Shown one piece after another: positions 32,722 through 42,412 of a stretch of DNA of 64,000 bases. Source of the DNA: Gammaproteobacteria bacterium (lineage in GTDB: Bacteria > Pseudomonadota > Gammaproteobacteria > Pseudomonadales > Cellvibrionaceae); the NCBI GenBank assembly GCA_004172865.1, contig SEBV01000004.1:124001-188000 (forward strand), in the 5' to 3' direction. Both the position numbers and the translations under genes were made by a program. Every line of letters begins with the position of its first letter. The stretch's first letter is position 1. Below the pieces are notes generated by a model. That model worked only from the letters and a program-made list of their open reading frames with translations, searched no databases and was not told the origin of the DNA.

Positions 32722-33198
32722 ATGTCTCTCAATACCCAATTCCTGCGCGACATGCTTACGCGTGACGCAGAAGCCGTTAAGCAATTAAAAGCATTACTGC
32801 TAAAAGAACGCGAATTACTTGAACAGCGTCAAACCGAAGGCATGCAAGAAATCGTTAGCCTTAAAGACAATATTCTCGGCAACCTTTCCTACAGCGCCAA
32901 ACAGCGCGAACAACTTCTTCGCAGCGCCGGTCTTGCAACCGATCTAGTCGGCTGGCAAGCTTTTTTAGGCCGTGATGCAACTACCCTGTCCTTAATTCCA
33001 GAATGGAAAACATTGACCGAAGAGTTTGTTGAATGCCAAACCGCTAATGATATTAACGGCAAGATGATTAATCGCTCTAAACAAACACTATCTCATTTGC
33101 TCAATCTTATTCGCGGCCAAGTAGCAGCACCTTCGCTCTACACGCAAAAAGGCTCAACTACGAATCACAACAGCACGCACACAGTCGCAAAAGCTTAA
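32722..33198 (+). CDS. flgN: Flagellar export chaperone FlgN
   Basis: FlgN is a cytoplasmic chaperone for FlgK and FlgL. The start is ATG at 32722 (MSLNTQFLRDMLTRDAEAV), with GAGG upstream. An in-frame start at 32668 would add 18 residues. The 158 aa are mostly helical (LLKERELLEQRQTEGMQEIV), typical of the family. It closes the flgA-flgM-flgN set and is followed by a long hairpin at 33208-33249. Confidence 0.92.
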   Translation: MSLNTQFLRDMLTRDAEAVKQLKALLLKERELLEQRQTEGMQEIVSLKDNILGNLSYSAKQREQLLRSAGLATDLVGWQAFLGRDATTLSLIPEWKTLTEEFVECQTANDINGKMINRSKQTLSHLLNLIRGQVAAPSLYTQKGSTTNHNSTHTVAKA

Positions 33199-33207
33199 AT
33201 CTCGAAA

Positions 33208-33249
33208 CTTACAAGTGCTTCGCTCATCGTACGAGCGAGCACCTGTAAG
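33208..33249 (+). repeat. Long imperfect hairpin downstream of flgN
   Basis: A stem of about 17 bp with one bulge (CTTACAAGTGCTTCGCTC against GAGCGAGCACCTGTAAG) starts 10 bp after the flgN stop. No T-run follows, so it may be an mRNA-end structure or a poor terminator. The rest of 33199-33419 shows nothing else clear. Confidence 0.65.
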
Positions 33250-33403
33250 TGCGCTCAAGAAATCACGCATAATTAAAAATAAATTATCTCCCCCGCAGTC
33301 ATTGAAAGCCGGTCCACAACAGCCACCCTATAAACGCGATCGAAAAACTTCACACAAGCAACATAATATTCAGAAAACAAAAACTATTTACGAATAAATT
33401 GCA

Positions 33404-33409
33404 TATAAT
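33404..33409 (+). promoter_or_regulatory. -10 element of the tRNA gene
   Basis: TATAAT lies 10 bp before the tRNA, followed by a GC-rich CGCGCCC stretch like a stringent-control discriminator. No -35 element could be placed with confidence. Confidence 0.6.
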
Positions 33410-33419
33410 GCGCGCCCAC

Positions 33420-33496
33420 GTCCCTGTAGCTCAGCTGTATAGAGCGTATGCCTCCTAAGCGTAAGGTCGCAGGTTAGAATCCTGCCAGGGACGCCA
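33420..33496 (+). tRNA. tRNA-Arg (anticodon CCT)
   Basis: A 77-nt cloverleaf: acceptor GTCCCTG pairs with CAGGGAC, followed by G and an encoded CCA. The D arm is AGCTCAGCTGTATAGAGC, the anticodon loop CTCCTAA carries CCT (reads AGG), and the T loop is GGTTAGAATCC. tRNA genes are common integration sites, but no integrase or attachment duplication is seen. Confidence 0.95.
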
Positions 33497-33577
33497 TCGA
33501 CTTTTTTGCCATAACTACACTCCTGTAAAAACCCAACGTAAATGGCCAATTTAAATAGCCCACAGGGTAGTATTTCT

Positions 33578-34288
33578 ATGAATCTCGTTTTATTTTCACA
33601 AACCGATTTTATTGGTACTAACCTGATCGCAATTCGCGATTCGCGGCGCTTGCAGCACATCAAAGAAGTGCATCAAGTGAAGGTCGATGACAATTTAAAA
33701 GTAGGTTTGATAAACGGAAAAATTGGTTCAGGGAAAGTTGTTTTATTCACCGAAGCCGAAATTCAACTCGAAGTTTCATTAACACAAAACTCGCCCAAGC
33801 CTTTGCCAGTTACATTAGTTTTAGCGCTGCCCCGCCCGAAAATGTTAAAGCGCACATTGCAGACAATTGCGACGCTCGGCGTTAAAAAAATCTATTTAAT
33901 TAATTCCTATCGCGTTGAAAAAAGTTATTGGCAAACGCCATTGCTGGATGAAGAAGCCATCGCCGAACATTTATTAATTGGTTTGGAACAAGGCTGCGAT
34001 ACGCAACTGCCAGAAGTGCATTTAATTAAACGCTTTAAACCTTTTGTTGAAGACGATTTACGAGAAATTGTTGGCAACACTCGCGCACTTGTTGCACACC
34101 CCTACACAGACTTAGCCTGCCCCGCACAAATTGATTACGCGATTACTTTAGCGATTGGGCCGGAAGGTGGATTTATTCCTTACGAAATAGATTTGCTACA
34201 AAAATGCGGATTTACAGCGGTAAATTTAGGCGAAAGAATTATGCGGGTTGAAACTGTAGTGCCGTATTTATTAGGCAGACTTTATTAA
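33578..34288 (+). CDS. rsmE: 16S rRNA (m3U1498) methyltransferase RsmE
   Basis: RsmE methylates U1498 of 16S rRNA using S-adenosylmethionine. The start is ATG at 33578 (MNLVLFSQTDFIG), with AGGG upstream. The upstream in-frame codon at 33542 would add 12 atypical residues. The N part is the PUA-like RNA-binding domain. The C part is a SPOUT knot with LAIGPEGGFIPYEIDLLQ and LGERIMRVETV, the cofactor motifs. The product has 236 aa. Confidence 0.94.
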   Translation: MNLVLFSQTDFIGTNLIAIRDSRRLQHIKEVHQVKVDDNLKVGLINGKIGSGKVVLFTEAEIQLEVSLTQNSPKPLPVTLVLALPRPKMLKRTLQTIATLGVKKIYLINSYRVEKSYWQTPLLDEEAIAEHLLIGLEQGCDTQLPEVHLIKRFKPFVEDDLREIVGNTRALVAHPYTDLACPAQIDYAITLAIGPEGGFIPYEIDLLQKCGFTAVNLGERIMRVETVVPYLLGRLY

Positions 34289-34314
34289 AGCAGTTATTAC
34301 ATTAATTAAAACTC

Positions 34315-36777
34315 TTACGAAGCTTGCTCACGACTTTTTGCATCTTCGATCATAATTGCTTCAAAGGCTTCAATGCTCACAGCGGGGCTAGATAAATAGC
34401 CTTGATAATAATGACAGCCAAATTGCTGCAGAATTTTTAATTGTTCAAGCTGCTCAACACCTTCGGCAACTAATTCCATGTCCAACAAACGGCCCATAGT
34501 AATAATGGTTTCTACCAGAACCCGGTCGTTGCGGTCTTCGATAATATCGCGCACAAATCCTTTATCGATTTTTAAGGTGCTAACGGGTAAACGTTTTAAA
34601 TAACTGATAGAAGAATAGCCAGTACCGAAATCATCCAGCGAAAAACTAATTCCGTATTCAGACAATACGGTCATAGTCGTAATAGCTTCATCCACACGCT
34701 GAATAACAATACCCTCTGTAATTTCCATATCCAGCGAATTTGGTGGAATTTTATGTTTATTTAATGTTTGTACAACATCATCAACGAATGCATTGCGGCG
34801 GAATTGACGTGGGCTAATATTCACACTTAAACGCGCGCCATCTCGCCATAAACCTAATCCGTGCCAGCGCTCAAGCGCTTTACAGGATTCTTCCACAACC
34901 CATTGACCAACATCAATAATCATTCCCGATGTTTCAAGTACAGGAATAAAATCGATAGGAGAAATTGTACCTTTGGTTGGGTGAACCCAACGCAATAAAG
35001 CTTCAGCGCCCACAACAAAACCGGTCATCACATCAATTTTAGGCTGATAGTGCAGCTTAAATTGATGTTCATCGAGGGCACGATGCAAGTCACCTTCCAT
35101 CACCAATTGACGGCTGACTTTATCGGCCATCTCTTCGTTAAAAAATTCAATCGAATCGCGGCCTTTTTCTTTTACTTGGTACATTGCCGTATCGGCGTAA
35201 CGTAAAAGTTCATGCACAGAATTATTTTTGTCGGGATAAACTACTACACCAACACTACAGGTAACGCGCAATTCCATGTTGTCGTATAGGCAAGGTTGTG
35301 AAATAACAGTACGAATTTTTTCGCTGATTTCGCCAGCGCGGAGCGCCGCGGTTTCAATATTTTGATCCAGCACTGTGAGCACTACAACGAATTCGTCGCC
35401 GCTCAAACGCGCCACTAAATCTTCATCGCGTACGGTATTTTGCAAACGTGTTGCAACTTCTTGCAGAACGCGGTCGCCGACGGGATGACCGAGAGAATCG
35501 TTAATATTTTTAAACTGATCCAAATCGATAAATAGCACCGCGCCGAAATAACCATGGCGTTCCGCACGACGCAATTCATGCTCAAGACGTTCAACTAATT
35601 GCAAACGATTTGGCAAACCTGTGAGCGAATCGTGGTGCGCCATAAATTCCATTTTTGCTTGAGCATTTTTACGGTCGGTAATATCTACTGACACAATCAG
35701 CGCAACTTTTTCATCATAAAATGCCAGCGGCATAATATGAGTTTGCAAAAATAATTGACGGCCCGTTGCGGTAATAAAACGCTCTTCAATCACATCCAGC
35801 TCCTCGTTACCGCGAATAACGCGATAATCGTTTTGCAGCATGGTGTCTATGTCAAACACAGAATTTTTAAGCAGCTGGCGAACATGCAAATTGCGCATTT
35901 GCTCAGGCGTAAAACCTAATTCGTCGGCGAGCGCTTTATTGGCAAACAAATAATAACCAGCGATATTGCGCGCTCCGATCATCACAGGAAGATTATCGAT
36001 AATTTGACGTAAGTGTTCTTCGCTTTTACGCAAAGCCAATTCGACAGCACGACGCTTTGCCAAGGACAACTCGACAATATCCAACAAGTGATTTGAGTTC
36101 AGGATTAATTGCGCAAGCTCGTCGCGACGTTTTGGCGGTAATAAAGTCAAGCGATGAACGCCCGGGTGATCAGGGTTGATATTGTTAATTTCGCGGGAAA
36201 GTTTAACGAGTGGCTTGGTAAGCGTGAAATAAAACACGAAGAACAACAGCAATACCAACACCATATTGCGCAATACGCCGAACACCATATTGGAATACGC
36301 ACGTGCATAAAAAGGCGCGAGCCATTGGTCCATATCCACTTTAAAACGAATACTGCCAGTGGTGCCTTCTGCATAACCGGGAATAACTAAAACATCTCTA
36401 TATTCACGAATTGGTTCAGAAATTTTCTTAGTTAACCAGCGAGTTGAAGCTGGGTCGCGCGGGGTGCTGGTTTGCGATAAAACTGTGCCCTGCTCATCCG
36501 CAATCACAATCTCATAAATGAATCCGTATTTAAGTAGCCCGGTAACTACTTCGTCGGAGAGTTCTTCATCGAGAGTCGCAACCGAACGTGCAGCGGGAGG
36601 TTTTGCAACCGCAATAACTTGATCAATGAATTTATTGAGTTCTTTTTGCTGTTCATTGTAATCGAGGTAGGTTTGCAACAAGCTCATCACAATGCTGAGC
36701 ACAAACGCCAATATGACCCCTATTTTGGCCAATTGAAAAGAAATGCCATGGATAAACGATGGAGCCTTATCTCTCAT
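34315..36777 (-). CDS. Membrane c-di-GMP protein (sensor-PAS-GGDEF-EAL)
   Basis: An 820-aa protein with a membrane helix at about 15-37, a periplasmic sensor region, a second helix at about 165-187, a HAMP-like linker, PAS (about 245-365, EEHLRQIIDNLPVMIGARNI), GGDEF (about 375-540) and EAL (about 550-805). The GGDEF signature reads SGDEF, so synthase activity may be reduced. The EAL domain keeps GAEALLRW, ITEGIVI and DDFGTGYSS, so it is probably an active phosphodiesterase. It lies after rsmE on the opposite strand. c-di-GMP control of motility versus attachment would fit the neighbourhood. Confidence 0.92.
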   Translation of the reverse strand: MRDKAPSFIHGISFQLAKIGVILAFVLSIVMSLLQTYLDYNEQQKELNKFIDQVIAVAKPPAARSVATLDEELSDEVVTGLLKYGFIYEIVIADEQGTVLSQTSTPRDPASTRWLTKKISEPIREYRDVLVIPGYAEGTTGSIRFKVDMDQWLAPFYARAYSNMVFGVLRNMVLVLLLFFVFYFTLTKPLVKLSREINNINPDHPGVHRLTLLPPKRRDELAQLILNSNHLLDIVELSLAKRRAVELALRKSEEHLRQIIDNLPVMIGARNIAGYYLFANKALADELGFTPEQMRNLHVRQLLKNSVFDIDTMLQNDYRVIRGNEELDVIEERFITATGRQLFLQTHIMPLAFYDEKVALIVSVDITDRKNAQAKMEFMAHHDSLTGLPNRLQLVERLEHELRRAERHGYFGAVLFIDLDQFKNINDSLGHPVGDRVLQEVATRLQNTVRDEDLVARLSGDEFVVVLTVLDQNIETAALRAGEISEKIRTVISQPCLYDNMELRVTCSVGVVVYPDKNNSVHELLRYADTAMYQVKEKGRDSIEFFNEEMADKVSRQLVMEGDLHRALDEHQFKLHYQPKIDVMTGFVVGAEALLRWVHPTKGTISPIDFIPVLETSGMIIDVGQWVVEESCKALERWHGLGLWRDGARLSVNISPRQFRRNAFVDDVVQTLNKHKIPPNSLDMEITEGIVIQRVDEAITTMTVLSEYGISFSLDDFGTGYSSISYLKRLPVSTLKIDKGFVRDIIEDRNDRVLVETIITMGRLLDMELVAEGVEQLEQLKILQQFGCHYYQGYLSSPAVSIEAFEAIMIEDAKSREQAS

Positions 36778-37255
36778 GGGTGGGTACTTGCGCTCAAAAT
36801 TGTTGTTGGAATCATACTTTTATAATCAGATTTAGGAGTGACGACTTGGATTCAGGTTATTGATTTCACCGCCAAACTCACAAATATTGCTTCCTAGCAG
36901 TATAGTTTAAAGTCTGAAATTGGCATAAATAAAAACAGATTTTAATATTTTGATGCCTAATCAAGCTTCTCACAAATAAAAATGAAGTTTTGGTAAGTTT
37001 TACTGTTGCTCATTTTTAAACCAGTTTGGCCTACCCATTGCAGCATGTGAAAATGAAAGACGCGTTCATCCATTTGGCCAATTTACTGACGTTTTTACCA
37101 AATGGTTTGAAGCACTATTCAGATTGAATGCAGACGATTTTTTTGCCAACTCAAAATTAGGCTAAACTTTGAACAAGATCGTCAAAATCTGTTTTTTTAA
37201 AACGTGGTTTTTACGATGGTTCTCGACGAAGTAAGTGCGAGAAACTGAGGTTACT
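36778..37255. other. 478-bp intergenic region between divergent genes
   Basis: No coding region is supported here. The stretch is AT rich and contains the start regions of the GGDEF-EAL gene (minus) and the lysozyme-like gene (plus), plus a good sigma54-type element at 37027-37042. The flagellar 20-bp dyad was not seen in it. Confidence 0.6.
37027..37042 (+). promoter_or_regulatory. Candidate sigma54 promoter upstream of the lysozyme-like gene
   Basis: TGGCCT-ACCCA-TTGCA keeps GG/GC at the exact -24/-12 spacing with a full TTGCA. It would give a leader of about 200 nt before the ATG at 37256, which is long. Confidence 0.55.
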
Positions 37256-37777
37256 ATGGGTATTTATGCTGAAGATTTACGTGAATTTATTATCCGCCCC
37301 ACGCTCATACTTTTAGACGATTGGTCAGAAGGTGTCGAAAATCTACTTGTAGGCACGGCGGCGCAAGAGTCGCAACTTGGCTATAGAATGCAAGCTTCCA
37401 ACGAAACGGGTTTAGGAATTTATCGCATTTCAGCGCACACTCATCTTGAAGTTTGGGATAAGTATCTAGTGACTGATCCTGAATCCGCTTCGCGTGTGCG
37501 TGGCCTTGCGAGCCAGCAGCAGTTTTTAAAATCCCCTCATAATGAACTTATCAGCAATTTGAGTTACTCAACTGCAATTGCGTGGATGATTTATAAACGT
37601 CATGAGGTAAATATCGCTGATTGCTTTAGTAGCACTGAACTCGCAAAACTTTGGGCGGCTTATTACTGTCATAGAGATGTTCAAAGCCACCAAATCGAAT
37701 TTACAAGCTCTCATATTGAGCAATTTATAGATAGTTACGAAAAGTTTGTATGCGTTAATAAACCATTGGCGGCCTAG
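37256..37777 (+). CDS. Lysozyme-like small protein of unknown role
   Basis: The start is ATG at 37256 (MGIYAEDLREFIIRPTLILL), giving 173 aa; an upstream in-frame start adds seven residues. There is no signal peptide. The segment LLVGTAAQESQLGYRMQ looks like a transglycosylase/lysozyme active-site helix, with Glu38 as the possible acid, followed by GLGIYRISAHTHLEVWDKYL. Proteins of this general look occur in phages (recollection, not searched). It lies about 195 bp upstream of slt, with a sigma54-type element before it. Function is not assigned. Confidence 0.6.
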   Translation: MGIYAEDLREFIIRPTLILLDDWSEGVENLLVGTAAQESQLGYRMQASNETGLGIYRISAHTHLEVWDKYLVTDPESASRVRGLASQQQFLKSPHNELISNLSYSTAIAWMIYKRHEVNIADCFSSTELAKLWAAYYCHRDVQSHQIEFTSSHIEQFIDSYEKFVCVNKPLAA

Positions 37778-37972
37778 CAAAATTTTATGGCTATTTTTAT
37801 GGCGTCGCAATTACCAAAGTTTACGAACTTATCCAAAACCAAACCAAGCAAACCTTTTGTTCATACGATGCGCGTACTAGAATAGACGGCTTGCTCATCT
37901 ATTCGCACGATTGTGTTCACTACGACCCGCAAAGCTAATAGAAAATAGAGTCGACATTCTTGAGGTTTAGTA

Positions 37973-39997
37973 ATGCACGCCCGGTTTTCGTACAAATCTT
38001 TTTGCACCAGTTTGCTGTTGAGTTTTTTAATTGTCTCTTTTGCACAAGCTGCAACCAAGCCTGATGCCCGCAAAGTAAAACCCAAAACCCAAACTCCTGC
38101 TCCTACTGTGGTTTCGTCCACACCCGTATCTGCTGCGCGTAAAGCCGAACGGATTTACTACATGGAAGCGCAAGCAGCTTTAGATAAAAAGCAGTTCACT
38201 CGCTATCGCGAATTATTGCCGCAGTTAAAAAATTACCCGCTAGTTGCCTATCTGGAATATCAGGAACTTGGCGAACGTTTAATGGCACTGCCCACAAAAG
38301 AAGTTGAACAATTTTTTAATCGCTATCCAAATTCTTATGTCGGCGAACGTTTACGTCATCGCTGGTTGCGCGCATTGGCTATTAAAGAATTGTGGCCTGA
38401 ATATTTACGCTTTTATGATAAGAATCTTACCGATCCTGAACTTGCCTGTTTAAATTTACGCGCACGCCTTGCAATGGGCGATAAGACCGCACTGAAAGAT
38501 GTTGAAGCTTTATGGAACATTGAAAAGCAGCAATCTACTGCTTGCGAGCCAGTATTTAATGAATGGAAACGCGCTGGTTATTTAACACCGCAATTAATGT
38601 GGAGCCGCCATCTCAAAGCTGTTAAGGCCGATGAAATAAGTCTTGCGGTAAGCCTCGCTAAAGAGATGGAACCAGTTCAGCAAACTTACGCGGTTCTTTA
38701 TGAAAACGTTTCGCAAAACCCGCGTTTAATTTTGCAAACCGAAAACTTTAAAACACAGAATGCCGAAACTCGCGCGAGCATCGTTTTAGGTCTTGAAAAG
38801 TATTCGCAGACTGATGCTGAAGAAACCGCTGCACTGTGGAAAACTTATTCCAGCCGCACTGATTTTACTGAAGACGAAAAATTAAATATTACCTACGCCA
38901 TTGCACGCCAGTTGTTACGTCAGGATCACGGTCAAGAAGCTGAAAAAATAGTTACCGCAAACCCAAACTTAAGTCGTCCTGATTTAATGGAAGCCTTAAT
39001 CCGCGAAGCTTTACAGCAAAAAGATTGGGAAAAGGCCTTTCGCTGGGTTTCACGTTTGCCCGCCGATAGTAAGAAAACCGAGCGTTGGACTTATTGGCAA
39101 GGCCGGATTATGGATCAACTTAATATTAAGATGGTCGATGGAAAAACACCGAAAGATTTTTACACCGATGTTGCAAATACGCGCAGTTTTTACGGATTTT
39201 TAGCATCTGATAAATTGGGCATTAGCTATAGCTTGCTCGACAAACCATTGCCAATTTCTAAAGAGCTGATGAACAAAGTTGAGTCTGATGCTGGCATTCA
39301 ACGCGCACGGGAATTTTATTTACTCGGTAATTTACCCTCGGCAAATCGCGAGTGGACCTTCACTACAAATCATCTTCCTTCCACTGAAGAAATGGTTGCG
39401 GCTGGGCGCCTTGCGGATCGTTGGGGTTGGTATCGTCAGGCAATTCAAACCATGCAAGATTCAGATTACTGGGATGAGCTTTCAGTGCGCTTCCCTATTC
39501 CATTTCATGAACAAGTTAAAGCAGCTGTTCGCCAAACCACTATTGATCCGCATTTTATTTTTGCAATCGCAAAACAGGAAAGTGCTTTTAATAGTGATGC
39601 CGCGTCGCCCGTCGGCGCTATGGGTTTAATGCAACTCATGCCTGCTACTGCAAAGCAAACGGCTAAAAAAGCTGGCTTGCTTTTTAGGCCGCAAGACTTA
39701 TTGCAAGCCGATAAAAATATCACTTTAGGTAGTCGTTATTTAGATGAACTAATGGGAGCTTTTGCGGGCAACCGTATATTGGCTTCAGCGGCTTACAATG
39801 CAGGGCCATCGCGTGTAAAACAATGGTTGAATAAGGATGAAAATAAATTGCCTTACGATGTGTGGATAGAAACAATTCCCTACAAGGAAACTCGTTTCTA
39901 CGTACAAAACGTTTTATCTTTTGCAGTGATTTACGCTTATAGAACGGGCAGTAAGCAGCCGTTTATTACACCGCAAGAAGCAGCGCAAACGCTTTAA
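37973..39997 (+). CDS. slt: Soluble lytic murein transglycosylase Slt
   Basis: Slt cleaves peptidoglycan strands in the periplasm, forming anhydro-muropeptides. The 674 aa have a signal peptide (LLLSFLIVSFAQAA), a long helical superhelix (about 45-480) and a C-terminal SLT domain with AIAKQESAFN (catalytic Glu about 536), GLMQLMPATA and SAAYNAGPSRV. The ATG is preceded by TTGAGG. It ends at a bidirectional terminator shared with cheV copy 2. Confidence 0.95.
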   Translation: MHARFSYKSFCTSLLLSFLIVSFAQAATKPDARKVKPKTQTPAPTVVSSTPVSAARKAERIYYMEAQAALDKKQFTRYRELLPQLKNYPLVAYLEYQELGERLMALPTKEVEQFFNRYPNSYVGERLRHRWLRALAIKELWPEYLRFYDKNLTDPELACLNLRARLAMGDKTALKDVEALWNIEKQQSTACEPVFNEWKRAGYLTPQLMWSRHLKAVKADEISLAVSLAKEMEPVQQTYAVLYENVSQNPRLILQTENFKTQNAETRASIVLGLEKYSQTDAEETAALWKTYSSRTDFTEDEKLNITYAIARQLLRQDHGQEAEKIVTANPNLSRPDLMEALIREALQQKDWEKAFRWVSRLPADSKKTERWTYWQGRIMDQLNIKMVDGKTPKDFYTDVANTRSFYGFLASDKLGISYSLLDKPLPISKELMNKVESDAGIQRAREFYLLGNLPSANREWTFTTNHLPSTEEMVAAGRLADRWGWYRQAIQTMQDSDYWDELSVRFPIPFHEQVKAAVRQTTIDPHFIFAIAKQESAFNSDAASPVGAMGLMQLMPATAKQTAKKAGLLFRPQDLLQADKNITLGSRYLDELMGAFAGNRILASAAYNAGPSRVKQWLNKDENKLPYDVWIETIPYKETRFYVQNVLSFAVIYAYRTGSKQPFITPQEAAQTL

Positions 39998-40020
39998 ATA
40001 ATCTATTATTATTACTCAAA

Positions 40021-40046
40021 AAAAATGCCCACATGGGCATTTTTTA
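40021..40046. terminator. Bidirectional terminator between slt and cheV
   Basis: Stem AATGCCC/GGGCATT with an ACAT loop, A-run before and T-run after. The cheV stop codon lies inside the right arm tail. Confidence 0.88.
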
Positions 40047-40985
40047 TTCTTTGTTGATTACTTGTCGCAAACGTTTTTGGACAACTTTCGCCAATTCATC
40101 TGGCTGGAATTTGGAGAGAAAATCATCGCACCCAACTTTTTCCACCATGGCTTTATTAAAACTGCCACTCAAAGATGTATGTAAAACAACATAAAGATCT
40201 TTCAACGTTGGATCTTTGCGGATTTCAGCAGTAAGTCGATAGCCATCCATCTCAGGCATTTCAGCATCGGTTATGAGCATCAATATTTCATCATCGAGAT
40301 TGCGGCCTTCACGTATCCATTGCTGTAATTGATTCAAAGCTTTTAAACCATCCTGAACATACATCACTTCAATGCCCAGGTTTTGCAAAGTACCTTGTAC
40401 TTGATTGACTGCGGTCGGTGAATCATCAGCCATCAATACTTTCAGTTTTCGTCTCCTAGCTTCAGCGGCCAGATCCGAATCTAACACCTGATCAGAGACC
40501 TGGGTGTTGTAGGGAATGATGTCCGCCAAGACGCGTTCAACATCCAGAACTTCTACCAACTGATCATCAAGTCGTGTGATTGCTGTTAAAAAATGGCCGC
40601 GACCTGTGCCTTTGGGCGGTGGCAAAATAACTTCCCAATTGAGGTTAACGATGCGATCAACAGCGCCAATTAAAAACGCCTGCACTGAGCGGTTGTATTC
40701 CGCCACTATAAGATTGGCATTGGTAAGATCTGTTAGCGCACCCGCGCCTATCGCCGCACTCAAATCTATAACCGGAACCGTCTGACCTCGTAAATAAGCG
40801 ACACCTTTTACATGTGGATGACTGTGAGGAACCGCGCGCAACACAGGCACCTTGACCACTTCTTGTACTTTAAAAACATTAATCGCAAATAACTGCCGTC
40901 CTCTTAAGCGGAACATTAAGAGTTCAAGGCGATTTTCACCAACTAACCTGGTGCGCTGATCAATGGAATCCAATAACTTTGACAT
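40044..40985 (-). CDS. cheV: Chemotaxis coupling protein CheV (copy 2)
   Basis: A 313-aa CheW-receiver protein, paralogue of the one at 30073. The N part has MFRLRGRQLFAINVFKVQEV. The receiver has MADDSPTAVNQVQ, the phospho-acceptor Asp in LMLITDAEMPEMDGY and the Lys in DDFLSKFQPDEL. It is alone on its strand, with no other chemotaxis genes adjacent. Confidence 0.94.
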   Translation of the reverse strand: MSKLLDSIDQRTRLVGENRLELLMFRLRGRQLFAINVFKVQEVVKVPVLRAVPHSHPHVKGVAYLRGQTVPVIDLSAAIGAGALTDLTNANLIVAEYNRSVQAFLIGAVDRIVNLNWEVILPPPKGTGRGHFLTAITRLDDQLVEVLDVERVLADIIPYNTQVSDQVLDSDLAAEARRRKLKVLMADDSPTAVNQVQGTLQNLGIEVMYVQDGLKALNQLQQWIREGRNLDDEILMLITDAEMPEMDGYRLTAEIRKDPTLKDLYVVLHTSLSGSFNKAMVEKVGCDDFLSKFQPDELAKVVQKRLRQVINKE

Positions 40986-41176
40986 TCAATAGCCACTTCT
41001 ATAATTAAATAGAGTATTTGGGCGAAAGCACCCAGTCCTCGGATGAGTATAGGTACAAATAATCCATGCCGCTAAAAAATTGTCGCCCGCGTCCTATTTA
41101 TAATGTCGTCATAATTTGTATAGCAAATATATCCAGCTACACTTGAGTTATATTTCGCGGAAGCTATACCTCAACT

Positions 41177-42412
41177 ATGCCCAACTCTCTGCCACTTTTA
41201 GCGCGACAACCTATTTTCAATACAAAAATGAAGGTTGTTGCCTACGAATTATTGTGCCGCACAAGCCACGTAAATCGTGCTGAGTTCAGCAATGGCGATG
41301 CCGCCAGTTCGCAGGTTTTGCTTAATGCATTTACAGAACTTTCCATTACTAATGTGGTGGGAAAACATCTAGCATTTATTAATTTCACTCGCAATCTGCT
41401 ACAAACTCCTCCGCCCTTTGATCGCAATCAATTAGTTGTCGAAGTATTGGAACGCCAAAAAGTTGATGGTGCAATGTTGCATGCGTTAAAAGTATTACGC
41501 GAGAATAAATATACGATTGCGCTCGATGATTTTGTACTTACGCCTGAAACGGAAAGTCTCATCCCTTACGCCGATATTATTAAGCTAGACGTACTACAAC
41601 TTTCCCCAGAAGAAATTTTGGAACACATAAAATTCCTTAAACCTTTTAGTGTTAAATTACTTGCTGAAAAAGTAGAAACTTATGAAATGCTGGAGTTTTG
41701 CAAATCGGCAGGTTTCGATTTATTTCAAGGATATTTTCTCGCGCGCCCGCAAATTATTACCGGGCGAAAAATGTCTGACAACAAGCAATCCGTGTTGCAA
41801 TTATTGGCCGCATTGCAGGACCCAGATATAGCCGTGGAAAAAGTTGAAAAGATGTTAGCACGCGATACTGTCTTGAGTTTTAAATTATTGCGACTTGTAA
41901 ATTCAGCAGCTTTTGGACTTGCCCGCAAAGTCGATTCACTTAGACAAGCCATAATGTTACTTGGGTTAAACAAAATAAAAAATTGGGTAAATATTCTCGC
42001 CATGTCTAACCTTGGCGACAAGCCCCATGAATTAAGTGTTTCTGCATTGACGCGTGCGCGCATGTGTGAATTAATTGCCAATGAATTAAATGGCAAAGAC
42101 AAGCCGGATGGATTTTTTACCGTGGGTCTGCTCTCAACGCTGGATGCATTTATGGATGCACCCATGACCACCTTGTTAGACAGTATTTCGCTGAGCAAAC
42201 ATATAAACGATGCCATTCTCAACCAACTCGGCAGTGAAGGCAAAGTGCTGGAAATTACTACCAATTACGAGAAAGGCGATTGGGAAAATATCGATTGGGA
42301 TTATTTGGCAAGCAACAACATCAACCCGGAAAAGCTTGCGCAGATTTACATTGAGACATTGGAATGGGTAGATAAAACGATAAACGAATTGGGAATCGGC
42401 GAAAACAAATAA
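41177..42412 (+). CDS. EAL-HDOD signal transduction protein
   Basis: A 411-aa soluble protein. About 5-200 is an EAL fold that starts ARQPIFNTKMKVVAYELLCR, with YELL in place of EALL. Its DDF motif remains (IALDDFVLTPET), but several catalytic residues look missing. About 205-395 is an HDOD domain (LQLLAALQDPDIAVEKVEKM). This architecture (YuxH/CdgJ type) usually has no enzyme activity; CdgJ affects motility in Vibrio. Its stop abuts the stop of the convergent glutaredoxin-like gene. Confidence 0.88.
   Translation: MPNSLPLLARQPIFNTKMKVVAYELLCRTSHVNRAEFSNGDAASSQVLLNAFTELSITNVVGKHLAFINFTRNLLQTPPPFDRNQLVVEVLERQKVDGAMLHALKVLRENKYTIALDDFVLTPETESLIPYADIIKLDVLQLSPEEILEHIKFLKPFSVKLLAEKVETYEMLEFCKSAGFDLFQGYFLARPQIITGRKMSDNKQSVLQLLAALQDPDIAVEKVEKMLARDTVLSFKLLRLVNSAAFGLARKVDSLRQAIMLLGLNKIKNWVNILAMSNLGDKPHELSVSALTRARMCELIANELNGKDKPDGFFTVGLLSTLDAFMDAPMTTLLDSISLSKHINDAILNQLGSEGKVLEITTNYEKGDWENIDWDYLASNNINPEKLAQIYIETLEWVDKTINELGIGENK

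Noticed and set aside
33420-33496. tRNA-Arg as an integration site of a mobile element
   Set aside because: No integrase, no duplicated tRNA end and no change in gene type was seen beside it.
41725-42264. 179-aa minus frame inside the EAL-HDOD gene
   Set aside because: Shadow frame of a clear gene.
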